A stretch of 64,000 nucleotides of DNA from Arachis hypogaea (lineage: Eukaryota; Streptophyta; Magnoliopsida; Fabales; Fabaceae), in assembly GCF_003086295.3 (NCBI RefSeq), contig NC_092040.1, forward strand, positions 63,281,559-63,345,558. Direction: 5' to 3'. The notes under the pieces were generated by a model. The model was given only the letters and a program-made list of their open reading frames with translations, searched no databases and was not told the origin of the DNA. Below, piece after piece: positions 23,094 through 33,884 of the stretch (positions are counted from its first letter, which is position 1; every line of letters starts with the position of its first letter). Made by a program: the position numbers and the translations under genes.

Positions 23094-24678
23094 TGATGAG
23101 CAGATATTTTATACGCTTTTTTGTGATATTTTCATGTAGTTTTTAGTATGCTTTAGTCACTTTTTAGTATATTTTTATTATTTTTGATGCAAAAATCATA
23201 TTTCTGGACTTTACTATGAGTTTGTGTATTTTTTCTATGATTTCAGGTATTTTCTGGTTGAAATTAAAGGAGCTGAGCAAAAATCTGATTCAGAGGCTGA
23301 GAAAGGACTGCAGATGCTGTTGGATTCTGACCTCCCTACACTCGGAATGCATTTTTTGGAGCTACAAAAGTCCAATTGACGCGCTCCCAATTGCGTTGGA
23401 AAGTAGACATCTTGGGATTTCCAGCAATATATAATAGTTCATACCTTGCCCGAGATTTGATAGCGCAAATTGGCGTTTAAACACTAGCTTTTTACCCTTT
23501 TCTAGCGTTAAACGCTAGAACTGGCATAAAAGTTGGAGTTAAACGCCCAAACTGGCACCAAAGCTAGTGTTTAATGCCAAGAATAGCCTTTGCATGTGAC
23601 AACTTCAATGCTCAGCCTAAACACACACCAAGTGGGCCCCGGAAGTGGATTTTTGCACTATTTATCTTAGTTTACCCATTTTCTATAAACATAGGTTACT
23701 AGTTTAGTATAAAAACTACTTTTAGATATGCATTTTGTACCTTATGACATTTTACATCTAAATTTTGTATCTTCTACGGCATGAGTCTCTAAACTCCATG
23801 ATTGGGGGTGAGGAGCTCTGCTGTGTCTCAAAGGATTAATGCAATTACTACTGTTTTTTCATTCAATCACGCTTGTTTCTATTCTAAGATATTCATTCGC
23901 ATTTCAACATGATGAATCTGATGATCTGTGACACTCATCACCATTCTCAACCTATGAATGCGTGCTTGACAACCGCTTCTGTTCTACCTTAGATTATTTG
24001 GGTATCTCTTGGGCTCCTGGTTCATGAGTTTGATTACCTCTCCTGACAACAGAGCATTCAAATCCGTGAGATCAGAGTCTTCGTGGTATAAGCTAGGATC
24101 AATTGGCAGCATTCTTGAGATTCGAAAAGTCTAAACCTTGTCTGTAGTATTCCGAGTAGGATTTGGGAAGGGATGACTGTGATGAACTTCAAACTCATAA
24201 ATGTTGGGCGCAGTGACAGTGTGCAAAAGGATCAACGGATTCTATTCCAACACAAATGAGAACCAACAGATGATTAGCCATGTACATGGACCATTTTCAT
24301 TGAGAGGACGGCGGGTAGCCATTGACAACGGTGATCCACCAGTATACAGCTTGCCATGGAAGGAGCCTTGCGTGCGTGAAGAATAAGATAGTAGGAAAGC
24401 AGAGATTTAGAAGACAGAGCATCTCTAAAACCCCAATCTGATCTCTATTACTGCATAACAAGTACTCTGTATTTCATGTTCTTTTATTGTCTACAATTAA
24501 AACGAAGAATCATTATTGATATCCTAACTAAGAGTTACAAGATAACCATAGCTTGCTTCAAGCCGATAATCTCTGTGGGATCAACCCTTACTAACATAAG
24601 GTATTACTTGGACGACCCAATGCACTTGCTGGTTAGTTGTGCGGAATTGCAAAAGTGTGATTGTGATTTCGTGCAGCA
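23094..24678 (+). repeat. 5' LTR of element F
   Basis: 1585 bp, TGATGAGCAG ... GTGCAGCA. The palindromic-word region at about 23472-23580 (GGCGTTTAAAC, GCGTTAAACGC, GAGTTAAACGCCC, TAGTGTTTAATGCCA) is degenerate, which fits an older age than element C. Confidence 0.85.
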
Positions 24679-24684
24679 AATTTT

Positions 24685-24702
24685 TGGCGCCATTGCCAGG
24701 GA
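24685..24702 (+). other. primer-binding site of element F
   Basis: TGGCGCCATTGCCAGGGA, the tRNA-Asp-type site with two mismatches, 6 bp after the LTR end. Confidence 0.85.
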
Positions 24703-25018
24703 TTGTTCGATTTTGGACAACTGAAGGTTCATCTATTTCCTTAGATTAGGAAAATTTTTTTTCTTTTTGGTTCATAGTCACTGCTCATACCCTGGGTCGA
24801 GCTGTCTGACCTGGGATGTTCTACTGACAAGTCGACCGACCTCTTCAGGTCAGGACAATCTGACCTCTTCTCAAAGAGCTCGGCTAAATCACCTGGAAAG
24901 CCCAAAAAGGGCCCAAATGAAGGACCACGCCCTAAATCCTAAGGCAGCCCAAGCCTACAGAGAGAAGGGCAATTCTCTTGAAGATAAGATGACCTCGCTC
25001 GAAGATAAGATAAAGATA

Positions 25019-25045
25019 AGATAAGATAACTAACTTATCTTATCT
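25019..25045 (+). other. perfect 11-bp GATA hairpin upstream of the TATA box
   Basis: AGATAAGATAA pairs with TTATCTTATCT across the loop CTAAC. It lies 22 bp before the TATA box and is preceded by further AAGATAAGAT units from 24981. Confidence 0.8.
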
Positions 25046-25066
25046 AAGAAGGTCGCTCTACACCAT

Positions 25067-25074
25067 TATAAATA
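25067..25074 (+). promoter_or_regulatory. TATA box in the LTR of element A
   Basis: TATAAATA in the context ACCATTATAAATACACTAG, conserved with element I. Confidence 0.65.
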
Positions 25075-25326
25075 CACTAGAGCACCCAGGTATAACTCAT
25101 ACTTTGATTCTACTAAAAACCTGCTTAATACCCTTGCTAACTTAAGCATCGGAGTCCCTTGAAGGTACCACCACCCTCCGATGATGAGGGATCAACAGCA
25201 TTGCCAGTCCAACAGGTCGGACACGATAGTTCTGGCCGCCTCGCACAAGCCGGACACGTCATCTCCGATCAGTACAGAAGATCTCATTCGTGATCGACCT
25301 ATAGTCTCAGTTAACCCCCGGAACAT

Positions 25327-25344
25327 TGGCGCCGTTGTCGGGAA
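25327..25344 (+). other. primer-binding site of element A
   Basis: TGGCGCCGTTGTCGGGAA begins 2 bp after the LTR end. This variant differs from the tRNA-Asp-type site of the Athila-like elements at the 3' part; the priming tRNA is uncertain. Confidence 0.8.
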
Positions 25345-25366
25345 ACCTGGAAGTCATCCCATCACC

Positions 25367-27220
25367 ATGGCGGACGACCATGACAACGACCACGATTCGG
25401 GTCTAGAAGACAGAACGTCGCACAAAAACATGGACACTGCACCAAAAGATACCCCATAACCTAACGAAGACAAAAATTTACCAAACTTGGGAGCCCTTGA
25501 GGCACTTCAAGGTCGTTTAAAATAACTCAAGAAAGAAGCTCAACATCAGCGAGAAGCTGGGAAGGACCTACAAAGGGTGATAAGGTGACGCCGGGAATTG
25601 GAGGACAAACTTCTAATATTCGAAGCCGATCTTAAATCCAAAGCGACTCGATCCACCCACGAGGACAGCTCCCGCAAGGACCAAGATCCATTTACCAAGG
25701 AGATCATGAAGACCAAAATCCCAAAAGACTTTAAACTCCTGGATATGGCTTTATATGATGGCACGGCAGATCCCAGCTATCACCTCAATAATTTCAGAAG
25801 TCAAATGTACCTCACTGACGCCTCAGACGCAATCCGCTGCAAAGCCTTCCCCACTACCTTAACAAAAACGGTGATTAAGTGGTTTGACAATCTATCCCCC
25901 AGGTCCATCTCAAGCTTCGACGACCTAGCCAAGAAGTTTCTAGCTAGATTCTCTATCCAGAAAGACAAAACCAAGCATGCCCCAAGTCTATTAGGAATCA
26001 AACAAGGAGATCAGGAAAGTCTCCGTAGCTACATGGAAAGATTCAACAAGGCATGTCTAGACATACAAAGTCTGCCCACAGAAGTGGCCATCATGGGCCT
26101 CATCAATGGCCTACGAGAAGGGACTTTTAGCCAATCCATATCGAAAAAGCATCCCACATATCTAAATAAGGTACAAGAATGAGCAGAGAAGTATATCAAC
26201 ATGGAGGAAAACACTCAATTAGGAGAGACCTCAAAATCCGAATTCTCCTACTCCTCCTGAGATAAGGACAAAGAATCCAAGAAAAAAGAAGATCGACATG
26301 GGGAAAAGATAAAAAAATACCATAATTATACCCCTCTTCGGGTATCCATTGTGGATGTCTACAGAGAAGTATGCCATACTGAAAAGATACCTCTAGCTCG
26401 ACCACTCAAAAGCAAAAAAGGAGGAGAAAACCGGGCAGAATATTGTGAATATCATCGAATCTATGGACATTCCACCAACAAATGTTTCGACTTAAAAAAT
26501 ATCATAGAAAAACTGGTAAGAGAAGGAAAATTTGATCGGTATTTGGCGAGCCGAGTAGACGATCCCAGAAAAAGAAGAAGGGATGAAGATGTCGGACAGG
26601 TAGAACAACAACCCTGTACACCCGAGAGACACGTCCACATGATACATAGAGGATTTGCGGGAGGCGAGATCTCCAAATCATCTCGTAAAATACATCTCGA
26701 AGAACTATATCATGTTGAGGGAAGAGAGGAAACACCCGACATCCCCACAATTACGTTTACCAAAGAGGACGCATTCGGCATCATCCCAGGACACGATGAT
26801 CCTATGGTCATCACTATCATATTGGCAAACGCAAATCTCCACCGCACACTGATAGACCAAGGAAGCTCCGCCGACATATTATTCAAAACTGCCTTCAACA
26901 AACTCGGCCTAGAAGAAAAAGAACTCATAGCATATCCGAACAGCCTATTCGGACTGGGAGACACCCCAGTTCAACCACTTATATACGTCTCACTACACAC
27001 AACCTTTGGAAAAGGAAACCAGTCAAGAACACTCAAAATAGACTACATTGTGGTCGATGTAAGCTCAGCCTACAATGCCTTAATTGGTCGGACAACATTG
27101 AATCAGCTCGGCGCAGTAGTCTCAACTTCACATCTATGCATGAAGTTCCCAACTGCAGAGGGAATAGCTACAATAAAAGCAGACCAAAAGACGGCGCGCC
27201 GCTGCTACAACAAAAGTTGA
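25367..27220 (+). pseudogene. gag-protease of element A, broken by nonsense codons
   Basis: One reading frame runs from ATG 25367 (MADDHDNDHD) to 27220, interrupted only by stops (for example 25457 and 26182). The capsid-like part is at about 25740-26180 (WFDNLSPRSISSFDDLAKKF; GDQESLRSYMERFNKACLDI). A CCHC-like knuckle follows near 26445 (CEYHRIYGHSTNKC). The aspartic protease region has LIDQGSSADILF near 26850. The family normally has Asp-Thr/Ser-Gly or Asp-Gly-Gly here, so Gln at the second position is unusual. Several stops fit CGA to TGA or CAA to TAA changes. Confidence 0.8.
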
Positions 27221-27263
27221 AACTTCAGGGGCAGATGAGAAGAATTCCACACAATCGAACTCG

Positions 27264-28158
27264 GTGGAGCTCAGAGGCGGGAAGAACTCCACCCACAACC
27301 CGAAAATCCAAATCAGAGATATTCTGGACCAAACAATCAATATCGATACAATCCTAAAAGGAGACATAAAAGAATCACTCGTACAATTCTTGCGAGATAA
27401 TGTCGACCTCTTTGCATGGAAGGCTGCAGACATGCTAGGCATAAACCCCAAGTTAATGTGCCATAAGCTAGCAGTCTACCCAGGATCTCAGCCGGTACAA
27501 CAGAAACGTAGAAAGCTCAGGCCAGAATGATCCCAAGCTGTGGAAGAGCAGGTACAAGCTCTACTGGAGGCAGGATTCATAAGAGAAGCCACGTACCCAC
27601 TATGGCTAGCTAACGTTGTCTTGGTGAAAAAATCAAATGGGAAGTGGCGGATGTGCACCGACTACACTGATCTCAACAAAGCCTGCCCAAAAGATCCTTA
27701 TCCGCTCCCAAGTATCGACGCTCTGGTAGATGCCTCCTCCGGGTATAAATACCTCTCGTTAATATGAGAACCACTTATATTATGTCTCGCAGTAGGAAGT
27801 TAGGCAGTAGCCTCTGCACTAGTCCGAGAAGACGACAGTGGGCAACAACTTGTGTACTTCATCAACAAAGCATTACAAGGATCTGAGCTGAACTACCAAA
27901 AAATAGAAAAATTCGCCTATGCTCTCATATTAACATCTCAACGACTTCGTCCATATTTCCAAGCTCACACTATTAGGGTTCGAACCAACCAACCCATAAA
28001 AGGAATTTTGTAGAAAACAGACTTTAGCAGGCAGAATCTTGCAATGGGCAGTCGAGTTGTCCGAATTCGACCTTCAATATGAAGCTTAGGCAGCCATCAA
28101 ATCACAATATCTAGCTGACTTCATTGCAAAATTTACAGACACCCCGAAAATCCCTATA
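27264..28158 (+). pseudogene. reverse transcriptase (core deleted) and first RNase H of element A
   Basis: The frame shifts by +1 relative to gag. The N-terminal reverse transcriptase part is present (KRRKLRPE, then VVLVKKSNGKWRMCTDYTDL, then YPLPSIDALVD). At about 27767 the sequence jumps directly to the RNase H region (GQQLVYFINKALQGSELNYQ; AHTIRVRTNQPIKGIL). The catalytic YxDD block and about half of the domain are missing, so this copy cannot reverse-transcribe. Stops at 27527-27529 and elsewhere add to the decay. Confidence 0.75.
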
Positions 28159-28575
28159 GAATAGAATCTCTACGTAGATGGTTCCTCAAATAAAATGGGA
28201 AGCGGTGCGGGTGTGATAATTGAAAGCGATTAGGAAACCCAAATCAAACTTTCCCTCAAATTCAGGTTCCCTGCCTCAAACAACCAAGCAGAATATGAGG
28301 CGCTACTAGTTGGTTTGAAGCTGGCCAAGGAGGTTGGAGCTCAAAATCTTATCATCTTTAGCGACTCACAAGTTGTCACTTCACAAATAACAGGGAGCTA
28401 CCAAGCCAAAGATCCCACCATCAAAAAGTACTTGGACAAAATCAGGGAACAACTCGGATAACTCGGGAAATATGAGGTCCGCCACATACCCCGAGAACAG
28501 AACGCCCGAGCTGATGCACTCTCAAAACTAGCCAGCACTAAACCATGGGGCAACAATAGAAGCCTCATCCAAGAA
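28159..28575 (+). pseudogene. second (Tat-type) RNase H of element A
   Basis: Begins LYVDGSSNKMGSGAGVII, then ASNNQAEYEALLVGLKLA and IIFSDSQVVTSQI, and ends REQNARADALSKLA. The Asp, Glu and Asp metal ligands of an RNase H fold are all visible (VDGSS, AEYEA, FSDSQ, ADALS). An additional RNase H of this type after the gypsy RNase H is a Tat-lineage trait. Two stops interrupt it: the TAG at 28231-28233 after GVIIESD, and another near 28460. Confidence 0.75.
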
Positions 28576-29201
28576 ATGCTACAGAACCCATCAATCTCGG
28601 AAGAAGAAAAAATCCTAGCCATAACAGGTCAGGATCAAGAATGGATGACTCCCATAATTAACTATCTCAAAATAGAAATGCTCCCCACAGATGAAAAGGA
28701 GGCAAAAAGGTTAAAACGGGAGGCACAATCCTACACTATCATAAACAATACTCTATACAAAAGAGGGATCTCAATACCATTGTTAAAATGTGTGCCGACT
28801 TCCAACACAAAGGAAGTTTTAGAAGAAGTACACAGTGGCACCTGTGGCAATCATCTCGGGGCACAGCACTCAGCAAAAAGTACTTCGGGTAGGATTTTAT
28901 TGGCCAACTCTATAAAAAGAAGCCACAAAATTCGTAAAGACATGTCGACCATGTCAGAAACATGCCAACTTCCATATCGCCCCGCCAGGGGAACTCATCA
29001 GCGTAATTTCACCTTGGCCATTTGCAAAATGAGGACTCAACCTTCTCGGACCTTTCCCTCAGGGAACGGGACAAGTCAAATTCCTCATAGTAGGGATAGG
29101 CTATTTCATAAAGTGGATCGAGGCAGAACCCCTAGCTCACGCCACCGCTCAAAGAAGTCAAAAATTCCTATATAGAAACATTGTCACAAGGTTTGGGGTT
29201 C
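28576..29201 (+). pseudogene. integrase of element A, N-terminal half
   Basis: Contains the HHCC-type zinc region (HSGTCGNHLGA ... CRPCQKHAN) and the start of the catalytic core with WGLNLLGPFP and the IKWIEAEPL block. It is read in shifting frames because of small indels. It stops at 29201 at the target duplication GGTTC of element B and resumes in register at 43450. In the first catalytic position (WGxDxxGPFP) there is Asn instead of Asp. Confidence 0.75.
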
Positions 29202-30684
29202 TGATGCAGGCAGAAATTGGCGAATTAAAAATCATTAAAACATATACGTTGCAAGTATAGTTCTTAACTCGCCAGATATCCACTTATCAATTTAGAAAGG
29301 TGTCACAGAAATTTAAAATTAAAAATACTGGGAGTATGAATCCCAGGTCGTCTCCCAACGAGTTGCAGAAAAGTGTTCTATTTTATTAATCAGATGTTTT
29401 CAAAAAGGTTTGAGTTGAGTAAACAAGAAATTAAATTGGAGAATTTGAGTAATGTAAATAAAAGCCTTGACTGGGAGTTGATTAGTTGGAAGCCCCATTA
29501 TTGTTGGATTACTCTCTAGATTAATTGATAATTAAAGATTATCCTATTTAGTTATCTCTTACTAGGTAAGGGAAAGTCAAACAAGTTGGAATGCTACGTC
29601 CGTTCACAAGTTGCAAGCCACTTAATTAAAAGGGATTGGTGTTAGTGACTAGAATAAACCCAATTACAATCTTTCTTTTAAGCTTTCCAACTCAAGGGTT
29701 CCTTTCAATCAACTCCCCATCAAGTTAGGGAACTACTCGCTCATTGTGAATGTAAAATTCATAACATATGAAAAGAAATTAAAGAAAGACATTGTAAATA
29801 AAAATCAAAATAATCAATTAAAAATAAAAGTAATCCTTGTATTAAATAATCCTAAATATATTCCAATGGTAAAATTAAACAAAGCAAATGACATGGAAAA
29901 GTAAAGCCAAGTAAAGAAAACTAACTAGAATGACAAAGTCTTGATGAGGTAATAACTCTTCTCAGTATCCCAATGCAAAAAGTGGTAGCAAAATAAAATC
30001 CTCAGAACTATGAATGTGTAGAGAGAAAAACCTAGAGGAGGAGTAAAAACTAGATCTAAAACTATAACTGTCTAGAATGAATTGTTGTCCCTGGTTTCTG
30101 CATGTTCTCTGGCTCTAGTTTGCTGTTCTGGGCTGAAAACTCGGTCAAAATAGGGTCCAAAATCGCCCCCAGTGAATTCTGCAGATTATGCAGATCGCGC
30201 ACGTCACGCGATCGCGTCATCCATGCGGACGCGTCATTTGCGTTTTTTCTGCCACGCATTCGCGTCGTCCACGCTTCCGCGTCACTTGTGATTTTCCAAT
30301 CCGCGCGGTCGTGTGAGCCATGCGGCCGCGTCACTGTGATTTCTCCTCTTTCGCGCGAACGCGTGAGCTATGCTGCCGCCTCACTTCTCGCTGGTTATCT
30401 CCTCACTTTCTCATGTTCCTTCCATTTTTTCTAGCTTCCTTTCCAATCTCCAACTCATTCATGCCCTATAAAGCCTGAAACACTTAACACACAGATTACG
30501 GCATTGAATAGAATAAAGGAGAATTAAAATGCATAATTAAAAGTCTCTAGGAAGCAGTTTTCAATCATGTAATAATTTCAGGAAGGAAATATAAATGCAT
30601 GCTAAATTAATGAATAAGTGGGTAAGGATCATGATAAAACCACACAATTAAACACAATATAAACCATAAAATAGTAGTTTATCA
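29202..30684 (-). repeat. 3' LTR of element B
   Basis: 1483 bp. The minus strand begins TGATAAACTACTATT and ends CTGCATCA. A CpG-rich palindromic array (CACGCGATCGCGTC, GCGGACGCGTC, CGCGGTCGTGTGA, GCGCGAACGCGTGA) lies at 30195-30390, about 300-490 bp inside the U3 edge. Confidence 0.92.
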
Positions 30685-30721
30685 ACCTCCCTACACTTAA
30701 ACATTAGCATGTCCTCATGCT
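30685..30721 (-). other. polypurine tract and AGGA-loop hairpin at the 3' LTR of element B
   Basis: Minus strand: AGCATG-AGGA-CATGCT, then AATG, then TTTAAGTGTAGGGAGGT directly before the LTR start TGATAAAC. The stem has 6 bp (30706-30721). The purine-rich end is the expected plus-strand primer. Confidence 0.85.
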
Positions 30722-32129
30722 TAACTGAAGGAGATAAGATAAATAAGTATGAACATGTAGAAACTCATGCAATGCAATGCAACCTATATATATGAATGCA
30801 ACTATATGATTCTTGCCCACTTGATCAAAAGTAAATAAGCTCTTCAAAATAATTACAAATCAAATTCCACTAATTCTATCATCATACAGTAAGACAGATA
30901 AAAGTGCAAGAAGATAGCTCATGAAAGCAGGGAACATGGAAATTCAAGCATTGAACCCTCACTGATGATGTATGTACGCTCTAATCTCTCTAGTGTATAA
31001 GGTAATCACTCTATCCTTCTCTAATCATGCTCTCTAACTTTTGTTCTTCTCCTAACCAATCAACAACAGTTAATATACCAATGCAAACATCATGAGGTCT
31101 TTTCAAGGTTGTAATGGGGCCAAGGTAAGGGTAGGGATACATATATGGTTAAGTGAGCTTATAAATTGAATCTATAATTAACCTAAGCTTTAACCCAACC
31201 TATATATTTTATATAACCTTAGAATTCTTACCTAGCTACCCAGAATTCCCTTTTACATTCCATACTCATGTATCAATTTTTTTTAATTTTTATCATATGT
31301 GCATTGATCTTTGAATTCTTAATTCAGCATTGGGGTAATTTTGTCCCCTTATTTATTTATTGATTTTTTAATATAGACATAAAAATAAACATAGCTTATC
31401 GATGCACATAGATTTTTAATGCTTATAGTTTCACATGAGTAGGTATCCAAATTCCCATTGTATTATCATGACACATTCCCTTAATAACTTTTGTTCCCAC
31501 AATTTCCCATACTTAACTAGCATACACAATTCTATCTTAAGCTAACCAAAGATTCAATTTGGGATATACAATTGTTTTTCCGCTTAAGGCTAGTAATGTG
31601 GTAAAATATAGAACAAATGGGATTTAAAGGCTCAAAGTGGTTAACAAAGGTAATTGAAAAGGGTATGCTTAATTTGGATAAGAGAGTTTAAACAAATAAT
31701 GGCCTCAATCATATGCAAGCATACAAACATAATAAATATTGGACATATAGGATGAAACAAAATATAGATTACAATCATAGAGAAGTAAACACAAAAGAAT
31801 AAAATAATTATGGTTAAATAATGTAACCATGCATAAAGGCTCAAATCTTCACAGGTTGTGTGTTCTTTAGCTCAAAAATCATGTTCCAAATACACCTTCA
31901 AGCATATTTATCATAAAAAAATTATGAATTAAAATTAGTGAAATTTTGTTCCAAAGATAGAGTCTTAGAAGAAACTTATTGTCTTTTCAATCAAGTAGAA
32001 CATGCATGCAACTAACCTATTACTATGCAATTTATCCTATTCTATAAAAGAAAGAAAATCTAACTAAAATATCCTAATTTATTGGTGCTAGGGAAGAGAA
32101 ATTACCTCCGGAAGTTAGGTACTGACTGA
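30722..32129 (-). other. long non-coding region of element B between ORF2 and the 3' hairpin
   Basis: AT-rich, about 1.4 kb, with no supportable ORF or repeat. Confidence 0.6.
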
Positions 32130-32166
32130 CCTCCCCACACTTAAGGATTTGCACCGTCCTCGGTGC
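32130..32166 (-). other. internal AGGA-loop hairpin and purine tract at the end of ORF2 (element B)
   Basis: Minus strand: GCACCG-AGGA-CGGTGC, then AAATCC, then TTAAGTGTGGGGAGG. The hairpin is in the last codons of ORF2 and the TAA stop is the start of TTAAGTG. This second purine tract lies about 1.45 kb before the one at the 3' LTR. Confidence 0.8.
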
Positions 32167-33385
32167 CATCTGTCAGGAATAGTGGTGGGCTGGTGGAAGT
32201 GTCTCCACAGTCGGGACCGTCGTGGCTCCCTGTGCTGGTGAAAGAAGTGGAGTCCGGAGTGCCTGGATCGTCATTGGATCGGTGATTGCCTGTAAGTAGC
32301 TCCTTGAGGTATTTGAAACGGCGGTGGTTGCGGTGCTCTTGAAGCTTTATTTTCTTTTCTTGTTGGTCCAATCGCTTCAGGATTTGGTGCAGCAGCTGAC
32401 TAGTAGATGGTGGAGGAGCTGCAGCATCCTCTGTGGACTGGCTGGTAGTGGCAAGTTGTGGCATGAGATATCGCCCGTTAGGGACATACTGATCATCCCG
32501 TGGAAGAATGGTTTTGGTGTCTCCAGCTCTGTAGGATATTCCGGCTGCTGAGATAAGATCAGAGACCAATGGAGGGAAAGGTAGGTTGTCCGCGATCTGC
32601 ACATGTTCCATAGCATTCCGGATATGTCTTGGTAAATTAAGAGGCTGGTCTGTGAGGATGCACCATAGTAGAACGGCGATGTCTGCCGTGAAGGAGGACT
32701 CATGAGTACTCGGGAAGACGTAATAGGACATAATCTGTGCCCATACGTGAGCCTCTAAGGTGAGTGCAGAAGCCGAGATTCCCTTAGGACGGGAACGATG
32801 GTATCCGAAGATCCATTTACTGCCAGGTCGAGCGATAACTCTGAGAACAGCGTCCCAGTCAAAGGTGTATGCCTGGCGCTTGATCGCGACTCTCTGAAAA
32901 GCGTCCAATCCTTTTGGAGCAAGGGGGAGATCTAAGACTTGCTGAATGGCCTCTTCTGTAATGGGGACTTGCTTTTGGCGTAAATAAACTGACTGCAGAG
33001 TCGGCGGGTGGAAGTTGGAGTAGAACTCAACAACCCAAGAAAGATTAACCTGTCGTGGATGTCTCTGTAAGAATCCCCAATATCTTTGTGCAATTTGTGG
33101 CCCAACAAATTTAACAATACGAGGCGGAAGGATAAGAAGGTGTTCATTGTTGTAATTTCGAGCTGCCAGAATAGGAAACATCTGCTCACAGTAGCGATTT
33201 GGGAATCGTGCAGTGTCCTTTGCTGGGAAGGCTCTTTCCTTTTCATCAACCTTGATAATCCTTTTAATTCTTTTTGTTGAGGGCTTGACTGCAGTTGAAG
33301 AAGGCTCTGCCACTAATGATCTCTTCGTTCCTTTCCTTGCGGTGGGTTTAGGGGTAGCTTTCTCTTTTCCTTTCTTGGTGGCCAT
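32141..33385 (-). CDS. ORF2 of element B, plant retrotransposon third-ORF protein, 414 aa
   Basis: I choose the ATG at 33385 (MATKKGKEKATPKPTARKGT). It stands directly after CTTTTTCAG, a strong splice acceptor. The longer frame to 33433 would begin inside the intron. The N-terminus is strongly basic (KGTKRS; TKRIKRIIK), like nuclear localisation signals. A globular part has IVKFVGPQIAQRYWGFLQRH, WVVEFYSNFHPP and DIAVLLWCILTDQPLNLP. The C-terminus is a coiled-coil-like segment (LLHQILKRLDQQEKKIKLQE) with an acidic tail. I see no signal peptide or membrane helix, so an envelope role is not supported. It is related to ORF2 of elements C, D and H. The function is unknown. The ORF is fully open although pol of this copy is broken. 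Confidence 0.7.
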   Translation of the reverse strand: MATKKGKEKATPKPTARKGTKRSLVAEPSSTAVKPSTKRIKRIIKVDEKERAFPAKDTARFPNRYCEQMFPILAARNYNNEHLLILPPRIVKFVGPQIAQRYWGFLQRHPRQVNLSWVVEFYSNFHPPTLQSVYLRQKQVPITEEAIQQVLDLPLAPKGLDAFQRVAIKRQAYTFDWDAVLRVIARPGSKWIFGYHRSRPKGISASALTLEAHVWAQIMSYYVFPSTHESSFTADIAVLLWCILTDQPLNLPRHIRNAMEHVQIADNLPFPPLVSDLISAAGISYRAGDTKTILPRDDQYVPNGRYLMPQLATTSQSTEDAAAPPPSTSQLLHQILKRLDQQEKKIKLQEHRNHRRFKYLKELLTGNHRSNDDPGTPDSTSFTSTGSHDGPDCGDTSTSPPLFLTDGTEDGANP

Positions 33386-33394
33386 TCTGAAAAA
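33386..33394 (-). promoter_or_regulatory. probable splice acceptor just before ORF2 of element B
   Basis: The minus strand reads CTTCCCTTTTTCAG|A followed at once by ATG. A polypyrimidine-CAG acceptor one base before the start codon suggests that ORF2 is made from a spliced RNA. Confidence 0.6.
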
Positions 33395-33884
33395 GGGAAG
33401 AGAAAGTAAGTTAAATCTAAAGCGATAAAGCAAGGAAGGGGATTGAGTGAGTGATAATCAGTGCACGGTAAAGATGAATGAAATAAACACATGGACATGA
33501 CAACATGTGAAAAGATCAAGAAAGGGAATAGAATAAGTGCACGATAGGGAAGTAGATGCAAGATGTTTATTGGCATGCCGGCAAGGGTATGAGTAGCATA
33601 GATCAAGCATCACTTCGTAACAAACTATCACGTTTGTATTGGCAATTAAATGCAATTAATAAAATAGTAAAGGAATTTGTGAAAAGCATGCATTGAATAG
33701 TAGGATATGATAATGTAGAAAAGTGTATAATGTCATACGGGCTTTTTCACAAACACATAGCATGCATGGTAAATAATCCAATGAAAATAATAAATTGAAC
33801 ATGCAAGCAACACCTTTAAAAAAAATATAATTGCCAAACAATTATAAAACAATCCACAATGACCAAATAAATTCCAACACCAAT

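Larger units (their letters stand above)
23094..24781 (+). mobile_element. FIDEL/Athila-like element F, 5' end only (interrupted by element A)
   Basis: Comprises a full 5' LTR, a tRNA-Asp-type primer site and about 80 bp of leader. The leader matches that of element C (GGACAACTGAAGGTTCATCT ... TTAGATTAGG). It stops at 24781, where the LTR of Tat-like element A begins. The rest of F is expected beyond the right edge of the window. Confidence 0.75.
24782..25325 (+). repeat. 5' LTR of element A
   Basis: 544 bp, TGCTCATACCC ... CCCCCGGAACA. It aligns with the LTR of element I at 9035-9531. It carries an 11-bp GATA-repeat hairpin (25019-25045) and a TATA box (25067). Confidence 0.8.

Noticed and set aside
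29700..30434. Open frames in the LTRs of element B (for example 30062-30434 and 42381-43194)
   Set aside because: They occur in both LTR copies in differing frames, lack domain features and overlap the CpG array. They are chance frames.
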